A stretch of 46,464 nt of DNA from an uncultured Erysipelotrichaceae bacterium (GTDB taxonomy: Bacteria; Bacillota_I; Bacilli_A; Erysipelotrichales; Erysipelotrichaceae): the NCBI GenBank assembly GCA_944326795.1, contig CALVFJ010000012.1, forward strand, positions 1 through 46,464. The letters run 5' to 3'. The notes below the pieces were generated by a model. The model did not search any database. It was given only the letters and a program-made list of their open reading frames with translations, and was not told the DNA's origin. Shown one piece after another: positions 33,670 through 41,546 of this stretch. Every line of letters starts with the position of its first letter. The stretch's first letter is position 1. Both the position numbers and the translations under genes were made by a program.

Positions 33670-34827
33670 TTATTTGATGCCGCCAACAACGATCGAATCA
33701 TCAAGCTTTTGAATTATCGCTGAATATTCTTGATATATTTCTTCATGTTCTGGCAAGATATCATCATTTAATTCATCAAAGGTATATACTTTGAAAAAAG
33801 AATAATCATTCGTATAGTATGTATATAATAAGTCAGCTTTCGGCTGGCTTATTTCTATATCTACCTCACCATCGATCACGCTTTTTGTAATTTTAACGCT
33901 TCCCATCATACCGATAAGTGATGGCAAAGAGTCTTGAGCACTGATCAAATTTCCAAGCGAATAATAAACGATCGTATCATCGATCCACGCAACTGGTTGA
34001 ATGACATGCGGATGAGAGCCGATAATGATATCTGCACCGCTATCAGCAATCAATTTAGCTAACCGCTGTTGCTCATCATTAGGATCATGTTGATATTCTT
34101 CGCCCCAATGCATGCTGACGATAACGACATCAGCCAATTCTTTGGTGCTGCTGATATCATTTTTTAATGTTTCTTCATCATAAACATTTACTAGATATTC
34201 TTTGCCTTGTGGGGCAACTAAACCATTAGTGCCATAAGTATAGCTTAAAAACGCAAAACTTATATTGTTAAGTTCATAAACATTGATCTTTTGCTCCTCT
34301 TGAGCAGATTCATTACAGCCAGCTAAGAATACCTTTTTTTGCTGCCAATAAGCCAAGCTATTACGGATACCGGCTTCGCCCATATCTAATGTATGATTAT
34401 TTGCTAAAGATACCATATTAAATCCTAGATCATCGATCATATAATCACCAAAAGCCTGCGGAGTATTGAAGCGAGGATAACTGCTGATTCCCAAATCATC
34501 TCCCCCTAAGATCGTTTCTTGATTGTAGTACTTTAGATCATAGCCGCTTAAGATCGGTAACAAACTATCTAGCATCCCACTATAGTCATAACCTTCATCA
34601 GTAGAAGCAGCATAATTTACAGCACCATGAAGCAAAGCGTCTCCTACCATGAAAAGATCTAAGCTATATCTTTCAACTTCCTGAGTTTTAAATGGCTTTG
34701 GCTCAACTCCGACATCTACTTCTTGATTTTTGCGCACAAATATATTTAGCCCTAGATATAACGCAACAACAACACAGATCAATATGATAAATGCTTTAAA
34801 AATAAACCCCTCATATATCTTTTTCAT
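33670..34827 (-). CDS. CapA-family membrane-anchored metallophosphatase-like protein
   Basis: N-terminal membrane segment AFIILICVVVALYLGLNIFV, then a domain of the CapA/poly-gamma-glutamate synthesis family: LFMVGDALLHGAV, VSLANNHTLDMGEAG, DVVIVSMHWGEEYQHDP, IIGSHPHVIQP and YSLGNLISAQ. These are metal-binding motifs of the calcineurin-like fold. CapA is known in capsule biogenesis, but many homologues exist without capB/capC, as here, so a capsule role is unproved. Length is 385 residues. Its start overlaps the PHP gene by 17 bases, indicating cotranscription. Confidence 0.9.
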   Translation of the reverse strand: MKKIYEGFIFKAFIILICVVVALYLGLNIFVRKNQEVDVGVEPKPFKTQEVERYSLDLFMVGDALLHGAVNYAASTDEGYDYSGMLDSLLPILSGYDLKYYNQETILGGDDLGISSYPRFNTPQAFGDYMIDDLGFNMVSLANNHTLDMGEAGIRNSLAYWQQKKVFLAGCNESAQEEQKINVYELNNISFAFLSYTYGTNGLVAPQGKEYLVNVYDEETLKNDISSTKELADVVIVSMHWGEEYQHDPNDEQQRLAKLIADSGADIIIGSHPHVIQPVAWIDDTIVYYSLGNLISAQDSLPSLIGMMGSVKITKSVIDGEVDIEISQPKADLLYTYYTNDYSFFKVYTFDELNDDILPEHEEIYQEYSAIIQKLDDSIVVGGIK

Positions 34828-35686
34828 ATATCCTATCTAATATCCTTTCTACAATCGCCTGCATATCCCCTTGGCAATTGGTTTGACCCAGTTCAATATT
34901 TGGTTTGGTAACACCATGGTAATCGCTGCCACAACCACTTAAAAGTCCTTTTTCTCTTACGATATTTTCATAAAATAAGATATCATCTTGATCATGATAG
35001 CTACAATATACCTCAAAGCCATCGATCTTTGCTTGTATAAGCTTATCGATACTTTCAAGATCATGACCGATATTAACATTAGGATGAGCACAAATCGCTA
35101 CTCCCCCAGTATCATGGATCAAATTTATTATTTCCCGAAAATCCGGAAGTTTAAGTTCTACATAGCCCCACTTACCGATAGCAAGATTATCCCAGTAATA
35201 ATTAGCAATAGGATTAGCACTTTTAGCTCCTTTTTGATATGGAAGCAAATAAGGATCATCACAATCCGCCAACAGCACCCGTTCGATTTCAACATTGCTG
35301 AAGCCATCAAAATGACTAAGGCTTTTGATCTTGTCAACATCTAGTTTTACATGATGAAATTCTTCTACCTTTGCCAGCCTTTCCCAGGCTATCCTGCGCA
35401 GTTCATCATAATAGTGCAGTTCAAGTTCTTTAAAACGTTGATCTTTTAAATCACATCCCAAACCTAAAATATGAACGATCTTATCTTCAAAAAAACAATC
35501 TATTTCGATTCCTGGAATGATCTTTATTTTTTCTTGCTGTTGGGCCAACAAGCTTCCCGCAACGGCATTATGATCACAGATTGCCAAATATGTAATATTT
35601 TTTTCTGCAGCCATGTGTAAGATATCTTCTATCTCGCTTGTAGAATCAAAACTGTATTTGCTATGGACATGTAAATCGATAATCAT
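34811..35686 (-). CDS. PHP-domain metal-dependent phosphoesterase
   Basis: Cytoplasmic phosphoesterase of the polymerase and histidinol phosphatase fold. Metal motifs are DLHVHSKYSFDSTSE, ICDHNAVAG, IPGIEIDCFFEDK, ICAHPNVNIG and SDYHGVTKP. At 291 residues it looks complete, similar to RNase AM/YciV-like proteins, which hydrolyse 3',5'-bisphosphates or short RNA ends. I cannot tell the substrate from the sequence. AAGGTAAG precedes the ATG. It is the first gene of a two-gene operon with the CapA-like gene, opposite to yggS. Confidence 0.9.
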   Translation of the reverse strand: MIIDLHVHSKYSFDSTSEIEDILHMAAEKNITYLAICDHNAVAGSLLAQQQEKIKIIPGIEIDCFFEDKIVHILGLGCDLKDQRFKELELHYYDELRRIAWERLAKVEEFHHVKLDVDKIKSLSHFDGFSNVEIERVLLADCDDPYLLPYQKGAKSANPIANYYWDNLAIGKWGYVELKLPDFREIINLIHDTGGVAICAHPNVNIGHDLESIDKLIQAKIDGFEVYCSYHDQDDILFYENIVREKGLLSGCGSDYHGVTKPNIELGQTNCQGDMQAIVERILDRIYEKDI

Positions 35687-35712
35687 CTATCTTACCTTCA
35701 TTTCTTATTAAT

Positions 35713-35730
35713 ATTATAACATGGTATAAT
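35713..35730. promoter_or_regulatory. Two back-to-back extended -10 boxes, divergent
   Basis: Minus strand TGTTATAAT (35713-35721) drives the PHP/CapA unit; plus strand TGGTATAAT (35722-35730) drives yggS. The two boxes abut. Each is a perfect TGnTATAAT. RNA polymerase on one would cover the other. Confidence 0.75.
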
Positions 35731-35747
35731 ATTCTTGGTGATAAACT

Positions 35748-36365
35748 ATGATCAATTATAACAAGCTATTAGAAGAACTTAATGGTGCCCGTTTGGTTAT
35801 CGTCACCAAAACACGCACCGATCAACAAATAATGCAGTATTATAACTTAGGCCATCGCCATTTCGGCGAGAATCGTGCCCAAGAACTATTAACAAAAGTT
35901 CATCTGCCCCAAGATATTTGTTGGCATTTCATCGGCCATCTGCAAACAAATAAGGTAAAGCAGATCGTTCCCTATATTTACAGCATCGATTCCGTTGATT
36001 CTTTAGAATTATTAAGAACGATCGATGCCCAATCTGCCAAGATAAACAAGATCACTAATTGTCTGATTCAATTAAATCTGGCTGAAGAGGTCACTAAATC
36101 CGGGCTAAAAAAAGATCAGATTCCTTTTTTCATGGCGAATATCGCTAAATTTTCAAATGTAAAGATCAATGGGTTCATGTGCATTGGTCCTCATTGCGAT
36201 GATACAAATGCTATTAATGATATCTTTGCACAAGCCTATGAAATTTACTTACAATATGCGCAAACCTATCATCTCACGACCTTATCAATGGGAATGTCTC
36301 ACGACTATCCTCTAGCCTTAAAAAACCATGCAACAGAAGTAAGGCTTGGCTCTCTGCTTTTTTAG
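35748..36365 (+). CDS. yggS: YggS-family PLP homeostasis protein
   Basis: Type III fold PLP-binding protein related to alanine racemase N-terminal domains. It keeps the supply of pyridoxal phosphate in balance. The PLP lysine is in VIVTKTRTDQQ. Other motifs are HRHFGENRAQELL, WHFIGHLQTNKVKQI, CLIQLNLAEEVTKSGL, LSMGMSHDYPLAL and ATEVRLGSLLF. At 205 residues it is a little shorter than the usual 220-230, mostly at the N-terminus. No strong Shine-Dalgarno site is seen (GGTGAT). It precedes an aminotransferase by 31 bases, which fits a PLP-linked operon. Confidence 0.95.
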   Translation: MINYNKLLEELNGARLVIVTKTRTDQQIMQYYNLGHRHFGENRAQELLTKVHLPQDICWHFIGHLQTNKVKQIVPYIYSIDSVDSLELLRTIDAQSAKINKITNCLIQLNLAEEVTKSGLKKDQIPFFMANIAKFSNVKINGFMCIGPHCDDTNAINDIFAQAYEIYLQYAQTYHLTTLSMGMSHDYPLALKNHATEVRLGSLLF

Positions 36366-36396
36366 GAGTAAAATAATAAGAAAAGGAGTGATCAAT

Positions 36397-37623
36397 ATGA
36401 CTTTTACCCGCAAAACCGCTGATCTAGTACCTATTGTAGATACTGTTTTCAGTATCGTGGAACTAGCAAAAAAAGATAAAGAACAAAATGGTGAAGACAA
36501 AGTAATCGATGCTACCATCGGCTCATTATATGATGAAGAAGGAAAATTAGTAGCCTTTGACAATGTATTTACACACTATGATGATATTGATAAACGTACC
36601 AAAGCTAAATACGCTACAAGTTTTACCGGTAACCCAAATTATCGCAAAGATGTATATCGTTGGGTAACCCGCGACAAAATAAAAACCCTTGCCCATTCCA
36701 CCATAGCCACTATCGGTGGAACTGGTGCAGTCAGCATGACCATAAGCAATATCCTTGATAAGGGGCAAACTTTGATCATCCCTGATATTGCTTGGGGCAG
36801 TTATAAATTGATGGCATCGCAATTTGAATTAAACTGTGTTCAATATGAAATGTTCGATGATCAAAACCACTTTAATATCACATCATTTAAAGAAACCATC
36901 ACAAAGACCATGGCTAATCAAGATAAGATCTTGGTCGTCATCAATGATCCTTGCCATAATCCAACAGGATTAAGCTTAAGCAATGAACAATGGGCACAAA
37001 TAATTCAATTCGCCAATGAATGTGCCAAGAAGGTTCCTTTCGTCATTCTTAATGATATTGCTTATATCGACTATTCTTATGATCTAGAAAACAGCCGTAA
37101 CTATATGCAAAATTTCGATAATATCGAGGAAAACGTTTTAATCAGCATCGCTTTTAGCTGCTCAAAAACTTTGACATCTTATGGTTTGCGCTGCGGAGCA
37201 TGCATCATATTAGCCAAGGATCCTCAAGCAGTTCGTAACACAGAAATCGTTTTTGAAAAAAGTGCCCGTGCCGTTTGGAGCAACATTCCAAATGCCGCTA
37301 TGGAAAACTTCAGTTGGTTAACAACCCAAAACAAAGAAGCGTTCCAAACAGAAAAACAAAAATATATCGATTTATTAAAACAGCGTTCACATATCTTCAT
37401 CGAAGAAGCCCAAGCATGCGGTTTACCGATCTATCCTTATAAAGAAGGCTTCTTTATCACGATAAAAACCCCTGATAACAATATAAGAGATAAATTTCAT
37501 CAAAAATTGATGGCTAATCACATCTATACTGTTTGCGTAAATAAAGGTATTCGCGTAGCTATTTGCTCGTTATCATTAACCAAAGTACATGGCTTAGCGG
37601 CTAAGATGAAAGCTTTGATGTAA
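36397..37623 (+). CDS. PLP-dependent class I/II aminotransferase
   Basis: Fold type I aminotransferase. The PLP-binding motif is AFSCSKTLTSYGLRCGA, with the lysine in SKT, and other motifs are TIGGTGAVSMTISNIL, NDPCHNPTGLSLS and VILNDIAYIDYSY. The N-terminus and NPTG pattern resemble aromatic and aspartate-type enzymes, but the amino acid donor cannot be told. Length is 408 residues from the start at 36397, with AAGGAGTGA before it; the frame upstream to 36346 runs inside yggS. A strong terminator follows. Sharing an operon with yggS is consistent with a PLP-requiring product. Confidence 0.92.
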   Translation: MTFTRKTADLVPIVDTVFSIVELAKKDKEQNGEDKVIDATIGSLYDEEGKLVAFDNVFTHYDDIDKRTKAKYATSFTGNPNYRKDVYRWVTRDKIKTLAHSTIATIGGTGAVSMTISNILDKGQTLIIPDIAWGSYKLMASQFELNCVQYEMFDDQNHFNITSFKETITKTMANQDKILVVINDPCHNPTGLSLSNEQWAQIIQFANECAKKVPFVILNDIAYIDYSYDLENSRNYMQNFDNIEENVLISIAFSCSKTLTSYGLRCGACIILAKDPQAVRNTEIVFEKSARAVWSNIPNAAMENFSWLTTQNKEAFQTEKQKYIDLLKQRSHIFIEEAQACGLPIYPYKEGFFITIKTPDNNIRDKFHQKLMANHIYTVCVNKGIRVAICSLSLTKVHGLAAKMKALM

Positions 37624-37627
37624 AATA

Positions 37628-37667
37628 AAAAACTTCATTACAAAATACTTGTAATGAAGTTTTTTTA
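37628..37667. terminator. Bidirectional terminator between aminotransferase and aldo/keto reductase genes
   Basis: ACTTCATTACA (37632-37642) pairs with TGTAATGAAGT (37650-37660) around seven bases. Poly-T on the plus side (37661-37666) and poly-A before the left arm allow termination on both strands. Confidence 0.9.
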
Positions 37668-38576
37668 TGGTAGCATCCGATCATTTGCTAAATATAATTG
37701 ATACCATTCTGATCTGCTTAGCCAAATATCGTTTGCTTGAACCAGTTCGTTTAAGTGCTTAATAGAAGTAGTACCAACGATTGGTTGCATGTTGGCAGGA
37801 TGACGTAATATCCACGCCAAGGCTATGGCACTTTTGTTAACATGATACTTACTAGCCAATTCAGCTAATTTCATATTTAATTTTTCATAATCAGGATGAT
37901 CAAGATAAGTTCCTTTGCTCCATGAAGCCTGCAATATCGACCAAGGTTGTATCAAAATATCGTTCAGTCGACAATAATCCAATGCTCCACCATCATGATC
38001 GAGCGAAGCATCATTATCCATGTTAGCATTGATACCACTATCTATCATTCCCGCATTGACAACATTAAACTGGAGTTGATTTATCTTTAATGGCTGATGA
38101 CAATGCTTTTGCAATAAGGCTATTTGATATGGTGTCATATTGGAAACACCAAAATTTTTCACCTTTCCTTGCGCTTTTAACTTATCGAATGCTTGCGCAA
38201 TGACCTCAGGTTCCATCAAGGCGTCAGGACGATGAAGAAGCAGTGCATCGATATATGAAGTATGTAAACGTTCTAAGCTATTATTAACGCTATCGATAAT
38301 ATGATCAGCTGAAAGATCATAATAACCTTTACATATTCCGCATTTGGTTTGAATGTATATCTTATCGCGCAAGCTAGGATCATTCGCTAAAACCTTGCCA
38401 AATAATTCTTCGCTTTTTCCCTGTCCATAGATATCGGCATGATCAAAAAAATTAATACCTAATTCTATTGCTGATCTGATCAATTCATCTGTTTCTTTTT
38501 CAGTAAGCTTAGATATACGCATGCATCCTAAAGCAATCTGCGATATTTTCATTCCTTCAAACATCAAGTATTTCAT
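37665..38576 (-). CDS. Aldo/keto reductase
   Basis: NADPH-dependent oxidoreductase with the (beta/alpha)8 fold. The tetrad residues appear in FFDHADIYGQG (Asp, Tyr), IYIQTKCGICK (Lys) and ALLLHRPDALM (His). The cofactor-binding end is in IQPIVGTTSIKHLNELV. Length 303 is typical of the YdhF/YeaE group. AAGGAG precedes the ATG. It stands alone between two terminators. The physiological substrate is unknown. Confidence 0.94.
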   Translation of the reverse strand: MKYLMFEGMKISQIALGCMRISKLTEKETDELIRSAIELGINFFDHADIYGQGKSEELFGKVLANDPSLRDKIYIQTKCGICKGYYDLSADHIIDSVNNSLERLHTSYIDALLLHRPDALMEPEVIAQAFDKLKAQGKVKNFGVSNMTPYQIALLQKHCHQPLKINQLQFNVVNAGMIDSGINANMDNDASLDHDGGALDYCRLNDILIQPWSILQASWSKGTYLDHPDYEKLNMKLAELASKYHVNKSAIALAWILRHPANMQPIVGTTSIKHLNELVQANDIWLSRSEWYQLYLANDRMLP

Positions 38577-38630
38577 TTTCTTTTCTCCTTAACTTATCTA
38601 ACTACTTTTATTATACCATTCATTATCATA

Positions 38631-38676
38631 AAAGACAGAAAAGCCTTCACTAGCTAAGAAGTGCTTTTCTGTCTTT
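38631..38676 (-). terminator. Long hairpin terminator after the UMF1 transporter
   Basis: AAAGACAGAAAAGC (38663-38676, read on the minus strand) pairs with GCTTTTCTGTCTTT (38631-38644), and a short inner stem closes the loop. TTTTATGA follows. It lies about 40 bases past the transporter stop at 38717. Confidence 0.85.
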
Positions 38677-38716
38677 ATTTCAGTCAAATTTGTCTTGTAA
38701 ATATCTAAAATAACAT

Positions 38717-39958
38717 CTATTTATCTGCTTCATTATTTGGTACCTTGCGCATTACGATCAGGCCCACGATGAGCAATATTAATAATCCAGCAACGCCCAT
38801 CGTACTACTATCAGTCAACTGTGTAATGACCCCTACCAATAAGGTACCTGTAAATGAAGCACCTTTGCCAAAGATATCAAATAAGCCAAAATATTCATTA
38901 GAATTATCTTTTGGTACCAACCGTGAAAAATAACTTCTTGATAATGCTTGAATTCCTCCTTGGAACATTGCAACACAAACCGCTAAAAACCAAAATTCCC
39001 AGGCTTTATCTAGCTGCAATGCGAAGCAAACGATGAAAATATAACCAACAATAGAAATATTGATCAATTTACGAGCTTTTATCTTTTCTGAAAGCTTACC
39101 AAAGATGATAGCAAACGGAAAAGCAATAATCTGTGTTAGCAACAAAGCTAGCAACAACTGCGTTTGATTGATGCCAACATCATATCCGTAGGATGTAGCC
39201 ATTTCTATTACGGTATAAACACCATCAATATAAAAGAAATAAGCAATCAAAAAATAAAATACCGCTTTATTATTCTTAACCTTCTTAAGGGTATGCCTTA
39301 ATCCCTTAATGACATCGATAAAGTTTTGTTTTTCGGTTTCATGATTATAATAGACTTGTCGATAATTTTTAAGCAATGGCACACTAAGCAAGAACCACCA
39401 TAATGCTGTAATGATCAAGCCAATCATGATCGAGCTCTGACTAGATAAACCAAAATTACTTCCTAATAAAACTATGGCCATGGCAACTACAAATGGAATG
39501 CAGCTCCCGATATAACCTAAAGCATAACCATATGATGAAACGATATGGCTTCTTTCATCATCGGTAACATCTGTCAGCATTGAATCATAGAAAACATTAG
39601 CAGCCTGATAGCCAACCCTAGCAATGATAAAGATCACGATAAAGCTTATCCAATCAAAAGAAAACCCTAAAGCTGCACAACCTAAGCAACCCAAAAGCAG
39701 AAAAAACAAAAAATATTTTTTCTTTTTATCTTTTTCATCTGCTAAACGCCCAAGCGTAGGCCCTAAAAAAGCAACGATCAAAGTGGAAATCGAAAGAGCG
39801 TATCCCCAAAATGCCGTTGAATCTGAATCACTAATGCCGGAAGCCGAGCATATTCCCTTAAAAAATATTGGTATGATCGTCGATACCATCAAAACAAAAG
39901 CAGAATTTGCTACATCATATAATATCCAGTTTTTTTCTATTTTTGTAAGATTTTTCAT
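38717..39958 (-). CDS. UMF1-family MFS transporter (Atg22-like)
   Basis: Membrane transporter with about 12 segments. The N-terminus KNWILYDVANSAFVLMVSTI is the UMF1/Atg22 signature, followed by LGRLADEKDKKKKYFLF, the MFS loop. Other readable helices are LGYIGSCIPFVVAMAIVLLG and FFYIDGVYTVIEMATSYGYD. Homologues in fungi release amino acids from the vacuole; the bacterial substrate is not known. Length 413 residues. A GGGGA site precedes the ATG. It is a single-gene unit. Confidence 0.92.
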   Translation of the reverse strand: MKNLTKIEKNWILYDVANSAFVLMVSTIIPIFFKGICSASGISDSDSTAFWGYALSISTLIVAFLGPTLGRLADEKDKKKKYFLFFLLLGCLGCAALGFSFDWISFIVIFIIARVGYQAANVFYDSMLTDVTDDERSHIVSSYGYALGYIGSCIPFVVAMAIVLLGSNFGLSSQSSIMIGLIITALWWFLLSVPLLKNYRQVYYNHETEKQNFIDVIKGLRHTLKKVKNNKAVFYFLIAYFFYIDGVYTVIEMATSYGYDVGINQTQLLLALLLTQIIAFPFAIIFGKLSEKIKARKLINISIVGYIFIVCFALQLDKAWEFWFLAVCVAMFQGGIQALSRSYFSRLVPKDNSNEYFGLFDIFGKGASFTGTLLVGVITQLTDSSTMGVAGLLILLIVGLIVMRKVPNNEADK

Positions 39959-40076
39959 ATATTTTTCCCCTATTACTTATTTATTTTACCACTATCATCG
40001 ATAAATAAAAGTGGATAAGACGAGATTTTACAATTTTTAACATAGATGTTGTATAATAAAATGCAGAGGTGACAAT

Positions 40077-40946
40077 ATGCCAGCAGCAACCACACATTAT
40101 GAATTTTCCAAAGATGTATATCTAAATTTACCAAATAATATCGTTGATCAGATAACTAATCTTCATATGTATTACCTAGGTTCCCAAGGACCAGATTTAT
40201 TTTTTTTCAGCCAAGCTGGAATGAGCAAATCATCATTAAATATTTATGGAAGCCTTTTGCATAATGAAAAGATCCATGAAGTCATAAGCTATCTATATGA
40301 ATACAGCAAGAACGATCTAGATCTATTAAGCTATACTTATGGATATATTTGTCATTACGCCTTAGATACTTTAGCTCATCCTTTGATTTATTATATGTCC
40401 CGCTATGGGATCAATAGCCCAGAAAGCGAAAATATCAAACATTTCAGGATCGAAGCCATTATCGATAGCAAAGTGCTTCAATATAAAGAACGCCCAATAT
40501 CATCATATGATGTTTATAAGGCCGTAGCCATCACCAAATGTGATAATGTCAAGCTTGCAAATCTTTACCAACAATTATTTAATGATGTTTTTGATATCAA
40601 GCTTTCTTTTAATAAGATCCAACAAACGATTCGTGATTGTCCACGTTATTTAAAGATCTTAAAACCAAATCTTTGGAAATATAAAACTTTTGCACATATC
40701 GAAAATTTCATCAAGATCGATCATTTTGCATCTAGTTTGATGCTAAATAATGAAGCAAAAGAAGATGTATTAAATCTTCAAAGAAATGAATGGTATAACA
40801 TTTTTGAACCTGATCAAATCAATGATAATTCTTTCTTTGAACTATATGATAAAGCAATCGTTAAAGCTGAAAAGATCATCTTAAATCCATTAGATCCAGC
40901 TTTTCAAACAACCACTTTTGATGGCAAAACCATCAAGGATAAATAA
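40077..40946 (+). CDS. Zinc-dependent phospholipase C family protein
   Basis: The N-terminus PAATTHYEFSKDVYLNLP, then YYLGSQGPDLFFF, YGYICHYALDTLAHPLIYY and NIKHFRIEAIIDSKVL place it in the Zn_dep_PLPC family. The His and Asp residues are those expected to hold the metal cluster. No signal peptide is seen, unlike secreted Bacillus phospholipase C, so a cytoplasmic role is likely and true lipase activity is unproved. Length 289. GAGGTGA precedes the ATG and TATAAT lies at 40052-40057. Confidence 0.85.
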   Translation: MPAATTHYEFSKDVYLNLPNNIVDQITNLHMYYLGSQGPDLFFFSQAGMSKSSLNIYGSLLHNEKIHEVISYLYEYSKNDLDLLSYTYGYICHYALDTLAHPLIYYMSRYGINSPESENIKHFRIEAIIDSKVLQYKERPISSYDVYKAVAITKCDNVKLANLYQQLFNDVFDIKLSFNKIQQTIRDCPRYLKILKPNLWKYKTFAHIENFIKIDHFASSLMLNNEAKEDVLNLQRNEWYNIFEPDQINDNSFFELYDKAIVKAEKIILNPLDPAFQTTTFDGKTIKDK

Positions 40947-40952
40947 TAAATT

Positions 40953-40986
40953 AAGCATGATCTCCTATAATCCATCATGCTTTTTT
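40953..40986 (+). terminator. Intrinsic terminator of the phospholipase C family gene
   Basis: AAGCATGAT (40953-40961) pairs with ATCATGCTT (40974-40982) around twelve bases, followed by TTTTTTC. It starts shortly after the stop codon. Confidence 0.85.
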
Positions 40987-41013
40987 CTTTTGCTCATCTA
41001 AAAAAGCCCCTAC

Positions 41014-41050
41014 TATCTATCATAGCAAATTTATTTTGCCATGATGGATA
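41014..41050. repeat. Long imperfect hairpin in a convergent intergenic region
   Basis: TATCTATCATAGCAAA (41014-41029) pairs with TTTGCCATGATGGATA (41035-41050) over 16 positions with one wobble and one mismatch and a five-base loop. No U tract follows directly on the plus strand. On the minus strand TTTTTT comes about ten bases later, so it may be an imperfect terminator of the tagD operon. The rest of 40987-41141 shows only AT-rich sequence. Confidence 0.6.
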
Positions 41051-41141
41051 ATAAGAACTTTTAGATTTTAAATCATTTTTTGTTCAATAATTTAGATTTA
41101 GCCAACATCTAACCTATTAACTTCACGATTTTAAAATATCG

Positions 41142-41534
41142 TTATTTTTCAAGATCTTGTTTGATCTGAGTCGTGGATATTTCCGGAGTCCTTGGCAAGT
41201 AAACAACCTCTACGCCATATTCCCGTAGATAATCAAACTTTCCTTTCCAGTCATCACCCATGACAAAAACATCAACATGATACTCTTTGATATCTTGGAT
41301 CTTTTGTTCCCAGGTTTCTTCAGGAATTACCAGATCAACATAACGAATAGCTTCTAATAGCTGTTTGCGCTGAGCATATTTAAAATAACACACTTTATTC
41401 TTCTGATTTAAATTAAACTCATCAGTCGAGGTAGCTACGATAAGATAATCTCCAAGTTCTTTGGCTCTGCGCAGCAAATTGATATGCCCATAATGCAGCA
41501 GATCGTATGTTCCGTATGTAATTACTCTTTTCAT
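41142..41534 (-). CDS. tagD: Glycerol-3-phosphate cytidylyltransferase
   Basis: Makes CDP-glycerol from CTP and glycerol-3-phosphate for wall teichoic or related polymers, releasing pyrophosphate. The HxGH motif is YGTYDLLHYGHINLLRRAKE; the C-terminal RTPEISTTQIK and MGDDWKGKFDYL are family hallmarks. At 130 residues it is complete. AAGGAAGG precedes the ATG. No other teichoic acid gene lies nearby. The gene next upstream codes for an inorganic pyrophosphatase, which would remove the product. Confidence 0.95.
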   Translation of the reverse strand: MKRVITYGTYDLLHYGHINLLRRAKELGDYLIVATSTDEFNLNQKNKVCYFKYAQRKQLLEAIRYVDLVIPEETWEQKIQDIKEYHVDVFVMGDDWKGKFDYLREYGVEVVYLPRTPEISTTQIKQDLEK

Positions 41535-41546
41535 CTTTTCCTTCCT

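Noticed and set aside
33670..34827. A capsule synthesis locus
   Set aside because: Only a CapA-like protein is present; capB and capC are absent and the neighbour is a PHP phosphoesterase.
39624..40004. A 126-codon plus-strand frame over the UMF1 transporter start
   Set aside because: It is a reverse-frame shadow with Lys-rich low-complexity sequence and no ribosome site.
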